Shown: positions 25,540 through 34,153, numbered from the stretch's first letter. The stretch: 64,000 bases of DNA from Zeaxanthinibacter enoshimensis (GCF_004362865.1 NZ_SNYI01000001.1:744001-808000), one strand, 5' to 3'. Program-made: numbers and translations. The notes: generated by a model not told the origin, from the letters alone.

Positions 25540-26538
25540 ATGCCCAAGATCGGTAATATAGAATTGCCAGAATTCCCGCTTTTACTCGCACCCATGGAGG
25601 ATGTGAGTGATCCTCCCTTTCGTGCTTTATGTAAGGAACAGGGAGCAGATGTGGTATATACAGAATTCATTTCTTCGGAAGGGCTGATCCGTGACGCAGC
25701 TAAAAGCGTCATGAAATTGGACATCTACGAAAAAGAAAGGCCGGTAGGGATACAGATCTTTGGTGCCAACCTGGATTCCATGCTGAAATCGGTGGAGATC
25801 GTAGAGGCCTCTAACCCGGATATAATCGATATTAACTTTGGATGCCCGGTAAAGAAGGTTGTCAGTAAAGGAGCCGGGGCAGGTATCCTTAAAGATATAG
25901 ACCTGATGGTCTCCCTTACGAAGGCCATGGTAGAGCACACCAGGCTGCCGGTCACCGTGAAGACCAGGCTCGGATGGGACCAGGAATCAATCAAAATCGT
26001 GGAGGTTGCCGAGCGACTGCAGGATGTAGGCTGCGCCGCCATCTCTATCCACGGGCGGACGAGGGTTCAGATGTATAAGGGAGAAGCAGACTGGAATCCT
26101 ATAGCCGAGGTGAAAAACAACCCCAGGATGCATATCCCTGTCTTTGGTAACGGCGATGTAGACAGTCCGGAGGCAGCCAAGCGGATGCGTGATGAATACG
26201 GGCTGGACGGTGCGATGATCGGGCGGGCAAGTATAGGGTATCCGTGGTTTTTTAACGAGGTAAAACACTACCTGGCTACCGGCACCCATATGGATCCTCC
26301 TACAATGGAACAAAGGGTTGACGCCGCAAGAAGGCATTTGCAGATGGCGATCGACTGGAAAGGGGAAAAGCTGGGAGTATTTGAGACCCGTCGCCACTAC
26401 ACTAATTATTTTAAAGGGATACCGAATTTCAAGGAACTACGGATGAAAATGGTAACCAGTGATGATGCAGCTGATGTATTCGAAGCCTTTGACCAGGCGC
26501 TGGAACAGTTTTCAGACTACGAATTTGCCCGGGTATAA
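25540..26538 (+). CDS. dusB: tRNA-dihydrouridine synthase, DusB type
   Basis: An FMN enzyme that reduces uridines in the tRNA D loop. 332 residues from ATG 25540. TIM-barrel motifs: LLLAPMEDVSDPPFRALC (FMN site), EFISSEGLIRDA, NFGCPVKKVVSKGAGAGIL with the catalytic cysteine, VKTRLGWDQ, SIHGRTRVQMYKGEADW, FGNGDVDSPEAAKRM and GAMIGRASIGYPWFF. The helical C-terminal domain includes ETRRHYTNYFKGIPNFKELR. Its stop abuts the stop of the convergent permease gene without a gap. Confidence 0.94.
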   Translation: MPKIGNIELPEFPLLLAPMEDVSDPPFRALCKEQGADVVYTEFISSEGLIRDAAKSVMKLDIYEKERPVGIQIFGANLDSMLKSVEIVEASNPDIIDINFGCPVKKVVSKGAGAGILKDIDLMVSLTKAMVEHTRLPVTVKTRLGWDQESIKIVEVAERLQDVGCAAISIHGRTRVQMYKGEADWNPIAEVKNNPRMHIPVFGNGDVDSPEAAKRMRDEYGLDGAMIGRASIGYPWFFNEVKHYLATGTHMDPPTMEQRVDAARRHLQMAIDWKGEKLGVFETRRHYTNYFKGIPNFKELRMKMVTSDDAADVFEAFDQALEQFSDYEFARV

Positions 26539-27747
26539 TTAAGCTTGTAATAACTTTTTATTTACCCTGCTGCTGGCGATCTGCGATGCGATGATGCCAA
26601 GGAGTACGATAGTTCCCAGTACGATCAGGATATTGATGGGCAGGAATTCGACCGGATAGGCCAGGGAGGGAGTGATGCGCAACCAACCGAAAGCGATCTG
26701 CGAGCCGATAAGCAGGGCTCCGAGCCCCACCCCGAATAATCCGCCTAAGCTGGTAACAATAATCCCCTGTATAAAATATACCCTCCGTAACTCTCTAATT
26801 GTTGCCCCCAGGCTGTATAAGGTACGTGTATTCTGCTGTTTGTCGAGGATCATCATGATGATAGCCCCCACCACGTTAAATAATGCGATTATCAGGACTA
26901 AGGTAAAGATGAGGTAAGTGGCAAGGTTCTCTGTATTCAGCATCCGGTGAAGGGTGCTGTTAAGTGCACGGCGGTCTTTCAGCAACACCTCCGGCCCCAG
27001 GATATCTGCAATCTGGGCCTCAAGAGTGTTGGTGTCAGCACCCGGGACAAGTTTAAAATTCACCCCGGAAACCTCGTCTTGTGATTTTTCAAGCAAGGTC
27101 CGGACCATATCCAGGTCGGTAAATACATATTTTTTGTCCAGGTTTTCTTCTATGGCGTAGATCCCGGTAAGGACGAGGGATATTTCTTTATAGGGTTTAG
27201 CATTGAGAGATTGCTGCGAAAGGGAACCTTTACCGGGCTTGGGAGCCAGAGCAACAAGTGGAGTCTGGTAATTGTTGATAGACAGCCCGAGGAGGTTGGC
27301 GATGCCGATGCCAGCAACGGCCTGCTGTCCCTGAATATTCCAGGAACCCAGGTAGAGTGTGCTGTCTATGCCAGTCGCCTTGCTGTAGTATTCATCAACG
27401 CCCTTGATATATGCAACGTGACTCTTCTGCCGGTGGTTTAGGTATACCCTTTCCTCTATTTCTTTAGAATAGGCTGCAAGTCCGTTGAGATCGCCGAGCT
27501 TTTCTTCCTGTGCCTGGCTGACCGAAAAGAATTTACCACTTACCGGCAGGGCTTTAAGATCGGGGTCGAAGGTATTGCTGAAAGACAGGCTGAAACTTTT
27601 TAAGCCTGCAAAACCCGAGAGGACGATGAAAAGGGCCGCAGAACCGATCACGATCACCAGGAAGGTGATGAGGTTTATGATATTCACCGCATTCTGGCTG
27701 CTTTTAGATCGCACGTACCGCTTAGCGATGTAGAATGGGAAATTCAA
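26539..27747 (-). CDS. FtsX-like ABC transporter permease (LolC/E type)
   Basis: A 402-residue inner-membrane protein. One N-terminal membrane helix (NIINLITFLVIVIGSAALFIVLSGF, about 22-46), a periplasmic domain of about 210 residues (MacB-like, 50-265), and three C-terminal helices (about 275-300, 325-350, 368-390) give the FtsX/MacB/LolE topology. These permeases work with a separate ATPase in lipoprotein release or export, and that ATPase is not adjacent. Three bases separate the gene from upstream rbfA, which implies co-transcription, an association often seen in Flavobacteriia. Confidence 0.88.
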   Translation of the reverse strand: MNFPFYIAKRYVRSKSSQNAVNIINLITFLVIVIGSAALFIVLSGFAGLKSFSLSFSNTFDPDLKALPVSGKFFSVSQAQEEKLGDLNGLAAYSKEIEERVYLNHRQKSHVAYIKGVDEYYSKATGIDSTLYLGSWNIQGQQAVAGIGIANLLGLSINNYQTPLVALAPKPGKGSLSQQSLNAKPYKEISLVLTGIYAIEENLDKKYVFTDLDMVRTLLEKSQDEVSGVNFKLVPGADTNTLEAQIADILGPEVLLKDRRALNSTLHRMLNTENLATYLIFTLVLIIALFNVVGAIIMMILDKQQNTRTLYSLGATIRELRRVYFIQGIIVTSLGGLFGVGLGALLIGSQIAFGWLRITPSLAYPVEFLPINILIVLGTIVLLGIIASQIASSRVNKKLLQA

Positions 27748-27750
27748 TTA

Positions 27751-28143
27751 TCAGGACTTTTTACGTCTTGGTAACAGGTCAGGATTTTCTATGGGGTTAT
27801 CCCCTTTCTTCAGGGATTTCTCGATACGGTCTATGTATTCCAGGGAATCATCCAGGAAAAAGAGCAATTCCGGGGTACGCCTGAGCTGGTGGCGTGTACG
27901 CTGTGCCAGTTCGTGTTTAACGGGGGCGGGATTCTCTTTAAGTTCTTCCATGATCTTCCCTGCTTTTTCGGTTGGGAAGATACTGACGTAAACCTTTGCA
28001 ATAGAAAGGTCTGAAGTCACCGCAACTTTGGAGACAGATATGATCGTTCCTTTGAGTCCGGCATCCATTGCAGTACGCTGTAGGATATCGGCCAGGTCTT
28101 TCTGTAATACCCCTGCTATTTTTTTCTGTCGCTGTGTTTCCAT
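27751..28143 (-). CDS. rbfA: Ribosome-binding factor A
   Basis: A small KH-like protein needed for 16S rRNA maturation in the 30S subunit. 130 residues. The family pattern is visible: METQRQKKIAGVLQKDLADILQR, ISVSKVAVTSDLSIAKVYVSIFP, and the RRTPELLFFLDDSLEYIDRIEKSL closing segment. The tail is basic. It is divergent from the methylmalonyl-CoA epimerase gene and heads the rbfA/permease unit. Confidence 0.93.
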   Translation of the reverse strand: METQRQKKIAGVLQKDLADILQRTAMDAGLKGTIISVSKVAVTSDLSIAKVYVSIFPTEKAGKIMEELKENPAPVKHELAQRTRHQLRRTPELLFFLDDSLEYIDRIEKSLKKGDNPIENPDLLPRRKKS

Positions 28144-28193
28144 GGGGCAAAAATACGCACATTATGTGTAATTTAGCAGCAAAGGAAGCGATA

Positions 28194-28598
28194 GTGAACA
28201 AAATTGAACATATCGGGATAGCGGTAAAGGACCTGGAGGCATCGAACAGCCTGTTCGAGAAACTGTTCGGACAGCCACATTACAAGACAGAATCGGTGGC
28301 CTCTGAAGGGGTGACCACTTCGTTTTTCCAGGTTGGACCTAATAAGATCGAGTTGTTGGAGGCTAGTAACGAAGACAGCCCGATCGCTAAATTCCTGGAG
28401 AAGAAAGGGGAGGGGATACACCACATCGCTTTTGCTGTAGAAGATATCGAGGCAGAAATAACCCGGTTAAAGGAGGAGGGATTTACATTGATCCATGAGA
28501 AACCTAAGAAGGGGGCAGACAATAAACTGGTTGCTTTTTTACACCCGAAGAGCAGTAACGGGGTATTGGTAGAGCTCTGCCAGGAGATTGCGGGCTGA
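28194..28598 (+). CDS. mce: Methylmalonyl-CoA epimerase
   Basis: Interconverts the R and S forms of methylmalonyl-CoA in propionate and odd-chain metabolism; cytoplasmic, VOC fold. I choose GTG at 28194, preceded by AAAGGAAG, which yields VNKIEHIGIAVKDLE, the usual family start, and 134 residues. Upstream in-frame ATGs at 28164 and 28068 add non-homologous residues. Metal and substrate residues: IEHIGIAV (His), GVTTSFFQVGPNKIELLE (Glu), EGIHHIAFAVEDI (His) and GVLVELCQ (Glu). It is divergent from rbfA. Methylmalonyl-CoA mutase is not in the window. Confidence 0.92.
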   Translation: MNKIEHIGIAVKDLEASNSLFEKLFGQPHYKTESVASEGVTTSFFQVGPNKIELLEASNEDSPIAKFLEKKGEGIHHIAFAVEDIEAEITRLKEEGFTLIHEKPKKGADNKLVAFLHPKSSNGVLVELCQEIAG

Positions 28599-28613
28599 TA
28601 GCGTTCTTATTTC

Positions 28614-28645
28614 TTTGCAGGCTAATAAAATAAGTGCTAATATTG
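28614..28645 (+). promoter_or_regulatory. Promoter of tRNA-Met
   Basis: TTTG (28614-28617), a 20-base spacer and TAATATTG (28638-28645, seven of eight matching TAnnTTTG). Transcription would start near 28652, giving an 86-base leader that contains a small hairpin CCGAAA...TTTCGG before the tRNA. Confidence 0.55.
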
Positions 28646-28737
28646 CAGTCCGAAATTCGAAAGGTTTCGGTAAATTTAATCAAGGGTCCTGTCGATCAGG
28701 CAGTTCACACTGATTAAATTGAAAATTACATCTAACC

Positions 28738-28811
28738 GGTCCTATAGCTCAGTTGGTTAGAGCACCTGACTCATAATCAGGTGGTCCCTGGTTCGAGCCC
28801 AGGTGGGACCA
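28738..28811 (+). tRNA. tRNA-Met (anticodon CAT)
   Basis: Cloverleaf of 74 bases. The acceptor GGTCCTA (28738-28744) pairs with TGGGACC (28804-28810), one G-U pair; the D arm is AGCTCAGTTGGTTAGAGC, the anticodon stem CCTGA-CTCATAA-TCAGG, and the T arm CCTGG-TTCGAGC-CCAGG, with discriminator A. The first pair is G-C, so it is not an initiator. CAT could also be tRNA-Ile2 after lysidine modification; the overall sequence is closer to the elongator tRNA-Met. CCA is not encoded. Confidence 0.88.
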
Positions 28812-28821
28812 CATCACTCGC

Positions 28822-28850
28822 AAAACCCACGCCTATAGGTGTGGGTTTTT
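28822..28850 (+). terminator. Intrinsic terminator of tRNA-Met
   Basis: The stem AAAACCCACGCC pairs with GGTGTGGGTTTT (one G-T pair) around loop TATA, ending in a T run. It starts 11 bases after the mature tRNA end. Confidence 0.85.
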
Positions 28851-28906
28851 GCTTTCCGGACCGGCAGCCAAGTTCTCTTGTGCTGGCGGGGAGAGAAAGC
28901 AAAATA

Positions 28907-28924
28907 GCTTTGCCTTGGCAAAGC
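28907..28924. repeat. Perfect 18-bp palindrome
   Basis: GCTTTGCC-TT-GGCAAAGC, an 8-bp perfect stem with a 2-base centre. No T run follows, so a terminator is unlikely. Confidence 0.6.
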
Positions 28925-28961
28925 CGGGTTTTGCATTTGCAGGAACGGGCCTTCTCTGGTC

Positions 28962-28977
28962 GCCTGCGCCAGCAGGC
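28962..28977. repeat. Short palindromic repeat, GCCTGC type
   Basis: GCCTGC-GCCA-GCAGGC, a 6-bp stem with a 4-base loop. It shares the CCTGC/GCAGG core with the elements at 29086 and 29155. Confidence 0.6.
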
Positions 28978-28983
28978 AACCCA

Positions 28984-29026
28984 GGGATGCGGTGATGCAG
29001 GGATGCGGTGACACGGTGATGCGGGC
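28984..29026. repeat. Imperfect tandem repeat, GGGATGCGGTGA unit
   Basis: Two copies of GGGATGCGGTGA with a third partial copy GGTGATGCGGG, slightly diverged. Non-coding in every frame as far as can be judged. Confidence 0.55.
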
Positions 29027-29085
29027 ATTGGTATACAGCAAGCTGCAAGCTGCATACTGTGAACCAATTGCGAACCGCAAATTCA

Positions 29086-29100
29086 CCTGCCTCTGGCAGG
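29086..29100. repeat. Short palindromic repeat, CCTGCC type
   Basis: CCTGCC-TCT-GGCAGG, a 6-bp perfect stem with a 3-base loop, followed by CC. Related to the element at 29155-29167. Confidence 0.6.
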
Positions 29101-29111
29101 CCTTAAATTTC

Positions 29112-29146
29112 GAACCTCGAACCTCGAACCTCAAACCTCAAACCTC
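29112..29146. repeat. 7-bp tandem repeat, five units
   Basis: Three GAACCTC units are followed by two AAACCTC units and a partial third. There are no spacers, so it is a microsatellite-like tract and not a CRISPR array. A length of seven would shift frame if coding. Confidence 0.8.
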
Positions 29147-29154
29147 AAATTTAT

Positions 29155-29167
29155 CTGCCGAAGGCAG
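29155..29167. repeat. Short palindromic repeat, CTGCC type
   Basis: CTGCC-GAA-GGCAG, a 5-bp stem and 3-base loop followed by GCC. It sits immediately after the 7-bp tandem repeat; the same core appears at 29086. Confidence 0.6.
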
Positions 29168-29227
29168 GCCTCGAACACCAAACTCCCCCCAAAATAGTAT
29201 CTTAGGAATAACTAAACAGATCAAAAA

Positions 29228-29518
29228 ATGCCCGAAAGCAAGAGATCCAGTTCCTGGATAGACATTTTGATGGAGCTTGTGGAGGTATTCTTTAAAAGCT
29301 CCCGCCGAAGTACTAAAGGAAGAACTTGGCACCAGCATGTGGTGCCTTACAAGGATGCCTGGGCCGTCAGGCGCGAAGGGAACAAACGGATCACTTCTAA
29401 GCACCGGCGGCAGGATACCGCCATCAGGAAAGCAAAACAACTGGCCAGGAAATACAAAGCCGATGTGATCATCCACAGGGAAGATGGTACCATACGAGAT
29501 CGTATCAGTTATGATTGA
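29228..29518 (+). CDS. DUF2188 domain protein
   Basis: A 96-residue soluble basic protein. The C-terminal half is the complete DUF2188 domain: HQHVVPYKDAWAVRREGNKRITSKHRRQDTAIRKAKQLARKYKADVIIHREDGTIRDRISYD in pattern, with the aromatic WAVRREG, ITSKH, and HREDGTIRDR ending typical of the family. The first 45 residues (SSWIDILMELVEVFFKSSRR) form a helix of unknown role. DUF2188 proteins are short and of unknown function. The gene follows the repeat region and converges with the DUF808 gene. Confidence 0.82.
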   Translation: MPESKRSSSWIDILMELVEVFFKSSRRSTKGRTWHQHVVPYKDAWAVRREGNKRITSKHRRQDTAIRKAKQLARKYKADVIIHREDGTIRDRISYD

Positions 29519-29561
29519 TATAGATGCTCGTGAGCTCCAATAAGTTATCGAGACGTTTTGA

Positions 29562-30431
29562 TTATTTCCTGCCCAGTATTTTCTTTACCCCTTTAACGAC
29601 CAGCAGCACCAGTATCCCGGCAACCAATCCTACACCAAACTCCACGATAATCCCTGGCACGGATGGAAATAAATGGTGCAGAAAAGACAGATTATGCACA
29701 AAAATTCCTCCTGATACCAGCAGTAGAGCGATGGTCCCGATTACCGTCAGGGATTTGATCACTACAGGCAGCGCAATGACGAAAAAGCGACCGATTTTAT
29801 CTGAAATAGTATTGCTTTCCCCGTTGAGTCGGATCAGGCTGGCGCCGAACTCATCCATTCGGACGATAAGGGCCACCAGGCCATATACCCCCACGGTGGC
29901 CAGCAAGGCAATAAAAGTGACCACCAGGATCTGGTTGAGAAGGGGTTCTTCAATTACGGTACCCAGGGCTATGATCACAATTTCGATAGAGAGGATAAAA
30001 TCGGTGAGGATGGCCGACTTTATCTTTGTTTTTTCCAGTTCTAGAATATCCTCCTTGTCAAGGTCTTTCACCTCCTCAAGTTCAGGTTTGTGCGAATGTG
30101 GGAAGAAGAACTCGTAGATCTTTTCAGCACCTTCATAAGCGAGGTAAAATCCTCCGAGCAACAGGATCACAGTTATGGCTACCGGGGCAAACGCACTTAA
30201 TAAAAAAGTGACCGGGAGAATGATCAGTTTATTGACCAAAGATCCTTTGGTGATAGCCCAGATCACCGGAAGTTCCCTCTTGGAAACAAAACCCGAGGCT
30301 TTTTCCGCGTTAACGGCCAGGTCATCACCTAAAATTCCGGCCGTCTTTTTGGTCGCGATCTTCCCCATGGTAGCGACATCGTCCAACAGCGTGGCCACAT
30401 CATCCAGAACAGCAAAAAATCCAGAAGCCAT
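29562..30431 (-). CDS. DUF808 (YedI-like) membrane protein
   Basis: A 289-residue inner-membrane protein of the DUF808 family. It begins with the characteristic MASGFFAVLDDVATLLDDVATMGKIATKKTAGILGDDLAVNAEKASGF segment, then has about six membrane helices (roughly 70-90, 95-115, 150-170, 175-195, 225-245 and 260-285). A charged loop at 118-140 (PHSHKPELEEVKDLDKEDILELEKTKI) is typical. Function not established. Confidence 0.88.
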   Translation of the reverse strand: MASGFFAVLDDVATLLDDVATMGKIATKKTAGILGDDLAVNAEKASGFVSKRELPVIWAITKGSLVNKLIILPVTFLLSAFAPVAITVILLLGGFYLAYEGAEKIYEFFFPHSHKPELEEVKDLDKEDILELEKTKIKSAILTDFILSIEIVIIALGTVIEEPLLNQILVVTFIALLATVGVYGLVALIVRMDEFGASLIRLNGESNTISDKIGRFFVIALPVVIKSLTVIGTIALLLVSGGIFVHNLSFLHHLFPSVPGIIVEFGVGLVAGILVLLVVKGVKKILGRK

Positions 30432-30577
30432 TTTTATAGTTTAGGATTAAATATATTCCAGGATTTCCACATAGCTAAATCCTGAAGCAAAAGGATCAAT
30501 ATATTATTGAATGCCTTCAAAATGAGGAGCAAAGAGTATAAAAGGCAATTGAATTTTATGGCTTTGCCGAGTACTGA

Positions 30578-31048
30578 TTATAGTGGCATGGAAATCCCCT
30601 TCATCGTCAGAAGGGTTGCCGACCAGACGATCAAGGAAGAAAAAAAGATACCGATGGCGTTGGCCCAGAAAGCCTTTTTCTTATCCATCTTAAAGAGATA
30701 GGTCGCTATGCTCCCGGCATAAACCCCGGTGCCCGGAACAGGTAACATGACGAACAACATCAATCCAAGGAAACCGAACCGCTGTACATTTTTACCCGAC
30801 CCTTTCTTTGCCCTACGGGCTACGAAGATGGCAGACCTCTTATAAGACCGCCAACGGGTGAAATAGCGATTGATCTTTTCCAGGAAGAACATCATCATCG
30901 GGAAAACCAAAAGATTGGCCAGGAAACAAAAGAGAAAGACCACATATTTGTTCACCCCGTTCAGTAAACCATAGGGGATACCCACCTTGGCCTCCCCGAA
31001 AGGTGACAAGCTCCATAAAATGGCTATGAGCAGGTCTATGAGCATCAC
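30578..31048 (-). CDS. Small multidrug export family membrane protein
   Basis: A 156-residue inner-membrane protein of the COG2426 group. Features: N-terminal LWSLSPFGEAKVGIPYGLLNGVN, helices around 38-60, 98-120 and 133-152, and the PVPGTGVYAGSIATYLF loop diagnostic of this family and shared with DedA-like proteins. The name comes from database convention; drug transport is unproven. The start can be M1 or M2. It is followed by a gap of about 230 bases before the divergent class V aminotransferase gene. Confidence 0.8.
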   Translation of the reverse strand: MMLIDLLIAILWSLSPFGEAKVGIPYGLLNGVNKYVVFLFCFLANLLVFPMMMFFLEKINRYFTRWRSYKRSAIFVARRAKKGSGKNVQRFGFLGLMLFVMLPVPGTGVYAGSIATYLFKMDKKKAFWANAIGIFFSSLIVWSATLLTMKGISMPL

Positions 31049-31276
31049 AATACTTTAGGCCGCGAAAGTATTGAGGATTTGAAGTTTCTCCATCACCTAA
31101 ACTCCTAAAAATTCATTAAAAATGCCGGAAACACAGGTAGCAGGCTTATTTTATGTCGGTTAGCCACTATAATTTTAAGCCCGTTCTTCTAGGGGGGAGC
31201 TTTTGTTGTGAGGCCTGGCTCAGCCGAAATTCTTTACTTTAGAAATAATGAATCGAATTAAAGCCACAGAAATAAT

Positions 31277-32506
31277 ATGACAAAACTAGACCTTCCTTTT
31301 ATCCGTTCCCATTTTCCCGCGTTCAGCGAACCCAGCCTCGATGGCTGGGCCTTTTTCGAAAATGCCGGGGGGTCCTATCCCTGCAGGCAGGTAATTGATA
31401 AACTCAGCGAATTTTACAGCAGGAACAAATTGCAACCATATTACCCCTATCCTGCTTCCGAAAGGGCAGGAAAGCTGATGGATATCTCCTACGAAAGGAT
31501 GGCCAGGTACCTGAATGTCGAGGCTTCAGAAATCCATTTCGGACCTTCCACCACCCAGAATATCTATGTGCTGGCTAACGCAATGAGGCCTATGTGGAAT
31601 GAGGGCGACGAGATCATTGTTTCCTGCCAGGACCACGAGGCGAATGCAGGGGCCTGGCGAAGACTGGCATACCGCGGGATGAAGGTGATCGAATGGCATG
31701 TGAACAAAGTCAACGGGCAACTCAGTACGGAGGAGCTTAAAGAGCTCTTTACAAAGCGTACTAAAATGGTAGCCTTCCCGCATTGTTCTAACGTGATCGG
31801 CCACCTTAATCCCGTAAAAGAGATCAGTCGGTTGGCTCACGATCATGGGGCACTGTCTGTGGTAGACGGAGTGGGTTGGGCACCGCATGGGTTACCTGAC
31901 CTGAAAGACCTGGAGGCAGATATCTACCTATTTTCGCTTTACAAGACCTATGGGCCGCACCTGGGGCTGATGTATGTACAAAAAGACCTGATTCTTAAAA
32001 TGGAAAACCAGGCACACTTCTTCAAAGAGGGGGTTACGAGGAATATGCTGGTCCCTGCCGGGCCTGACCATGCACAGGTAGCAGGCGCAAGCGGCATCCT
32101 GGACTACCTGGACGCGGTCTATGAACACCATTTTGATAAAGAGGCCAATCCTGCAGAAAGAAACCGTGCCCTGAACCAATTGTTCCGGGAACACGAAAAA
32201 GCTCTGATGAAACCATTATTTGATTTCCTCGGGTCGCGAAATGATGTCCGAATCATCGGTCCGGGCCTCTCGGAACAGCGGGCGCCTATTGTTGCGATCA
32301 TGCCGCTCCGGAAAACTATTGCCGAGGTTTATGATGCCCTGGTCAAACATAAGCTGATGCTTGGGAAAGGACATTTTTATGCCGTTCGCCCCCTGATGGA
32401 TATGGATATCCCGACAGACCCGGGCATGATCCGTATCTCCTTTGTCCATTATACCAGCAGGGAAGATATTGAACAGTTGATAGAGGGGCTCAAAGCTGCC
32501 CTTTAA
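31277..32506 (+). CDS. Class V aminotransferase-fold PLP enzyme (cysteine desulfurase-like)
   Basis: A 409-residue PLP-dependent enzyme. The fold is recognisable from FENAGGSYPCRQVI, STTQNIYVLANAM, IIVSCQDHEANAGAWRRLA, VAFPHCSNVIGHLNPVKEI, SVVDGVGWAPHGLPDL and the PLP-lysine segment IYLFSLYKTYGPHLGLMYV (Lys about 218). The C-terminal domain ends with RISFVHYTSREDIEQLIEG. It resembles SufS-like desulfurases but has no suf neighbours, and the catalytic cysteine loop of SufS is not evident, so selective sulfur transfer is uncertain. It precedes glpD by 42 bases. Confidence 0.8.
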   Translation: MTKLDLPFIRSHFPAFSEPSLDGWAFFENAGGSYPCRQVIDKLSEFYSRNKLQPYYPYPASERAGKLMDISYERMARYLNVEASEIHFGPSTTQNIYVLANAMRPMWNEGDEIIVSCQDHEANAGAWRRLAYRGMKVIEWHVNKVNGQLSTEELKELFTKRTKMVAFPHCSNVIGHLNPVKEISRLAHDHGALSVVDGVGWAPHGLPDLKDLEADIYLFSLYKTYGPHLGLMYVQKDLILKMENQAHFFKEGVTRNMLVPAGPDHAQVAGASGILDYLDAVYEHHFDKEANPAERNRALNQLFREHEKALMKPLFDFLGSRNDVRIIGPGLSEQRAPIVAIMPLRKTIAEVYDALVKHKLMLGKGHFYAVRPLMDMDIPTDPGMIRISFVHYTSREDIEQLIEGLKAAL

Positions 32507-32548
32507 AGGGAAGGTATTATTCCATATCTTTTAGGCTAAAAGCAATTA

Positions 32549-34132
32549 ATGGATCAGAAACTATACTCCAGGTCTCACATCCTGGATACACTTAATACAA
32601 CAGATCAATGGGATGTGATCGTGATCGGGGGTGGTGCAACCGGGCTTGGCGTAGCGATGGACAGTATCAGCCGCGGTTATAAAACCCTGCTCTTAGAGCA
32701 GGTAGATTACGCCAAGGGTACATCGAGCAGGAGCACCAAACTGGTCCACGGGGGCGTTCGCTATCTTGCACAGGGAAATATAGACCTTGTAAAAGAAGCA
32801 CTTTACGAACGAGGGCTGCTGGCTAAGAATGCGCCCCACCTGGTCAAGAACCAGGATTTCGTGATCCCCAACTACCGCTGGTGGGAAGGGTTCTACTATA
32901 CCATAGGACTAAAGGTCTACGATTTCCTGGCGGGGAAACTGAGTCTTGGGAAATCCAGCCACATCAGTAAAGAAAAGACCATAGACCGGCTGCCCACATT
33001 AAAACAGGACGGACTTTACGGAGGCGTGCTCTATAAGGACGGACAGTTTGATGACTCCAGGCTTGCTGTAAATATTGCCCAGACCTGCCTCGAGATGGGG
33101 GCTACCCTTCTCAATCATTTTAAGGTAGTGGATCTATTACAGAATGCTAAGGGTACCATCATCGGCGTTGCTGCCTCAGATACAGAAACAGGGCAGACCT
33201 ATAATTTTAAAAGTGACCTCGTGATCAATGCAACCGGGGTATTTACGGACGACATCCTGAAAATGGAAGATCCGGATGCAAAGAAGACTGTAGTGCCCAG
33301 CCAGGGCGTGCACCTGGTCTTTGATAAATCATACCTCCCGGGAGACGATGCGATCATGATTCCTAAGACCACGGATGGAAGGGTACTCTTTGCTGTCCCA
33401 TGGCACGATAAGGTACTCGTGGGCACCACGGATACAAACCTGGAGGAGCACAGCCTGGAGCCCCGGGCGCAGAAAGAGGAGATCGAATTTATCCTGAAAA
33501 CCTTTAATAACTACCTGAGTAGACCGGTTGCCCGCGAGGATGTCCGCAGCATATTCGCCGGCCTTCGCCCTTTGGCCGCGCCTAAAGATGAATCGGAAAA
33601 GACCAAGGAAATCTCAAGAAGTCACAAGGTGATCGTTTCTGAAACCGGTTTGGTGACCATTACAGGGGGAAAATGGACCACCTTCAGAAGAATGGCTCAG
33701 GATACGATCAATAAGGCCATTGCAATCGGGAAATTACCGAAGCGGCCCTGCAAAACAAAAAATTTGCCTATCCACGGTGCAATGCCGATCACGAACCGGG
33801 ATAACCATATGTATATATATGGAACAGACAAGGAAGGCATCGCCGCTATGATCTCAGCCGATAATACCCTGGGAGAAAAATTACATCCGCGCCTCCCTTT
33901 TGTGAAGGCTGAGGTAATATGGGCGGCTCGCTATGAAATGGCCCGTACTGTAGAAGATGTTTTAGCCCGCCGGGTTCGTGCGCTATTCCTGGATGCAGAT
34001 GCTGCGATCCGTATGGCCCCGGAGGTAGCAAGGCTTCTGGCAAACGAATTAGGGAAATCAGATGCCTGGCAAAAGGAACAGTCAGAATCCTTTACCGCTA
34101 TGGCAAAATATTATTGCATCAAGTATAACTAA
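32549..34132 (+). CDS. glpD: Glycerol-3-phosphate dehydrogenase (FAD-dependent)
   Basis: Membrane-associated oxidation of glycerol 3-phosphate to dihydroxyacetone phosphate, passing electrons to quinones. 527 residues. FAD-binding GGGATGLGVAMD (about 26-37), SSRSTKLVHGGVRYLAQG, the FAD site around VINATGVFTDDI, and VGTTDTNLE and SIFAGLRPLAAPKDE in the substrate domain. The C-terminal helical domain (about 400-527) includes VKAEVIWAARYEMARTVEDVLARR. It lies 21 bases upstream of glpK. A TATCTTTT near match to a -7 box at 32524-32531 may be its promoter. Confidence 0.94.
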   Translation: MDQKLYSRSHILDTLNTTDQWDVIVIGGGATGLGVAMDSISRGYKTLLLEQVDYAKGTSSRSTKLVHGGVRYLAQGNIDLVKEALYERGLLAKNAPHLVKNQDFVIPNYRWWEGFYYTIGLKVYDFLAGKLSLGKSSHISKEKTIDRLPTLKQDGLYGGVLYKDGQFDDSRLAVNIAQTCLEMGATLLNHFKVVDLLQNAKGTIIGVAASDTETGQTYNFKSDLVINATGVFTDDILKMEDPDAKKTVVPSQGVHLVFDKSYLPGDDAIMIPKTTDGRVLFAVPWHDKVLVGTTDTNLEEHSLEPRAQKEEIEFILKTFNNYLSRPVAREDVRSIFAGLRPLAAPKDESEKTKEISRSHKVIVSETGLVTITGGKWTTFRRMAQDTINKAIAIGKLPKRPCKTKNLPIHGAMPITNRDNHMYIYGTDKEGIAAMISADNTLGEKLHPRLPFVKAEVIWAARYEMARTVEDVLARRVRALFLDADAAIRMAPEVARLLANELGKSDAWQKEQSESFTAMAKYYCIKYN

Positions 34133-34153
34133 AACCACAAAACACCACGCCCT

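Larger units (their letters stand above)
28851..29227. other. Gene-free repeat-rich region after tRNA-Met
   Basis: About 375 bases in which several frames happen to be open on both strands. None encodes a recognisable protein, and the apparent frames include tRNA and terminator sequence. The content is a series of short GC-rich palindromes and two runs of tandem repeats, listed separately. Looks like accumulated non-coding repeats, not a degraded gene. Confidence 0.6.

Noticed and set aside
28738-28811. tRNA-Met as an integrated-element attachment site
   Set aside because: No integrase gene and no repeat of the tRNA 3' end was found within the window on the right side.
28777-29134. Several 70-106-codon open frames on both strands after tRNA-Met
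   Set aside because: They include tRNA, terminator and simple-repeat sequence, overlap in many frames, and translate to low-complexity Pro/His/Ser-rich strings.
29112-29146. Possible CRISPR array
   Set aside because: Units are only 7 bp, directly adjacent with no spacers, and no cas genes are present in the window.
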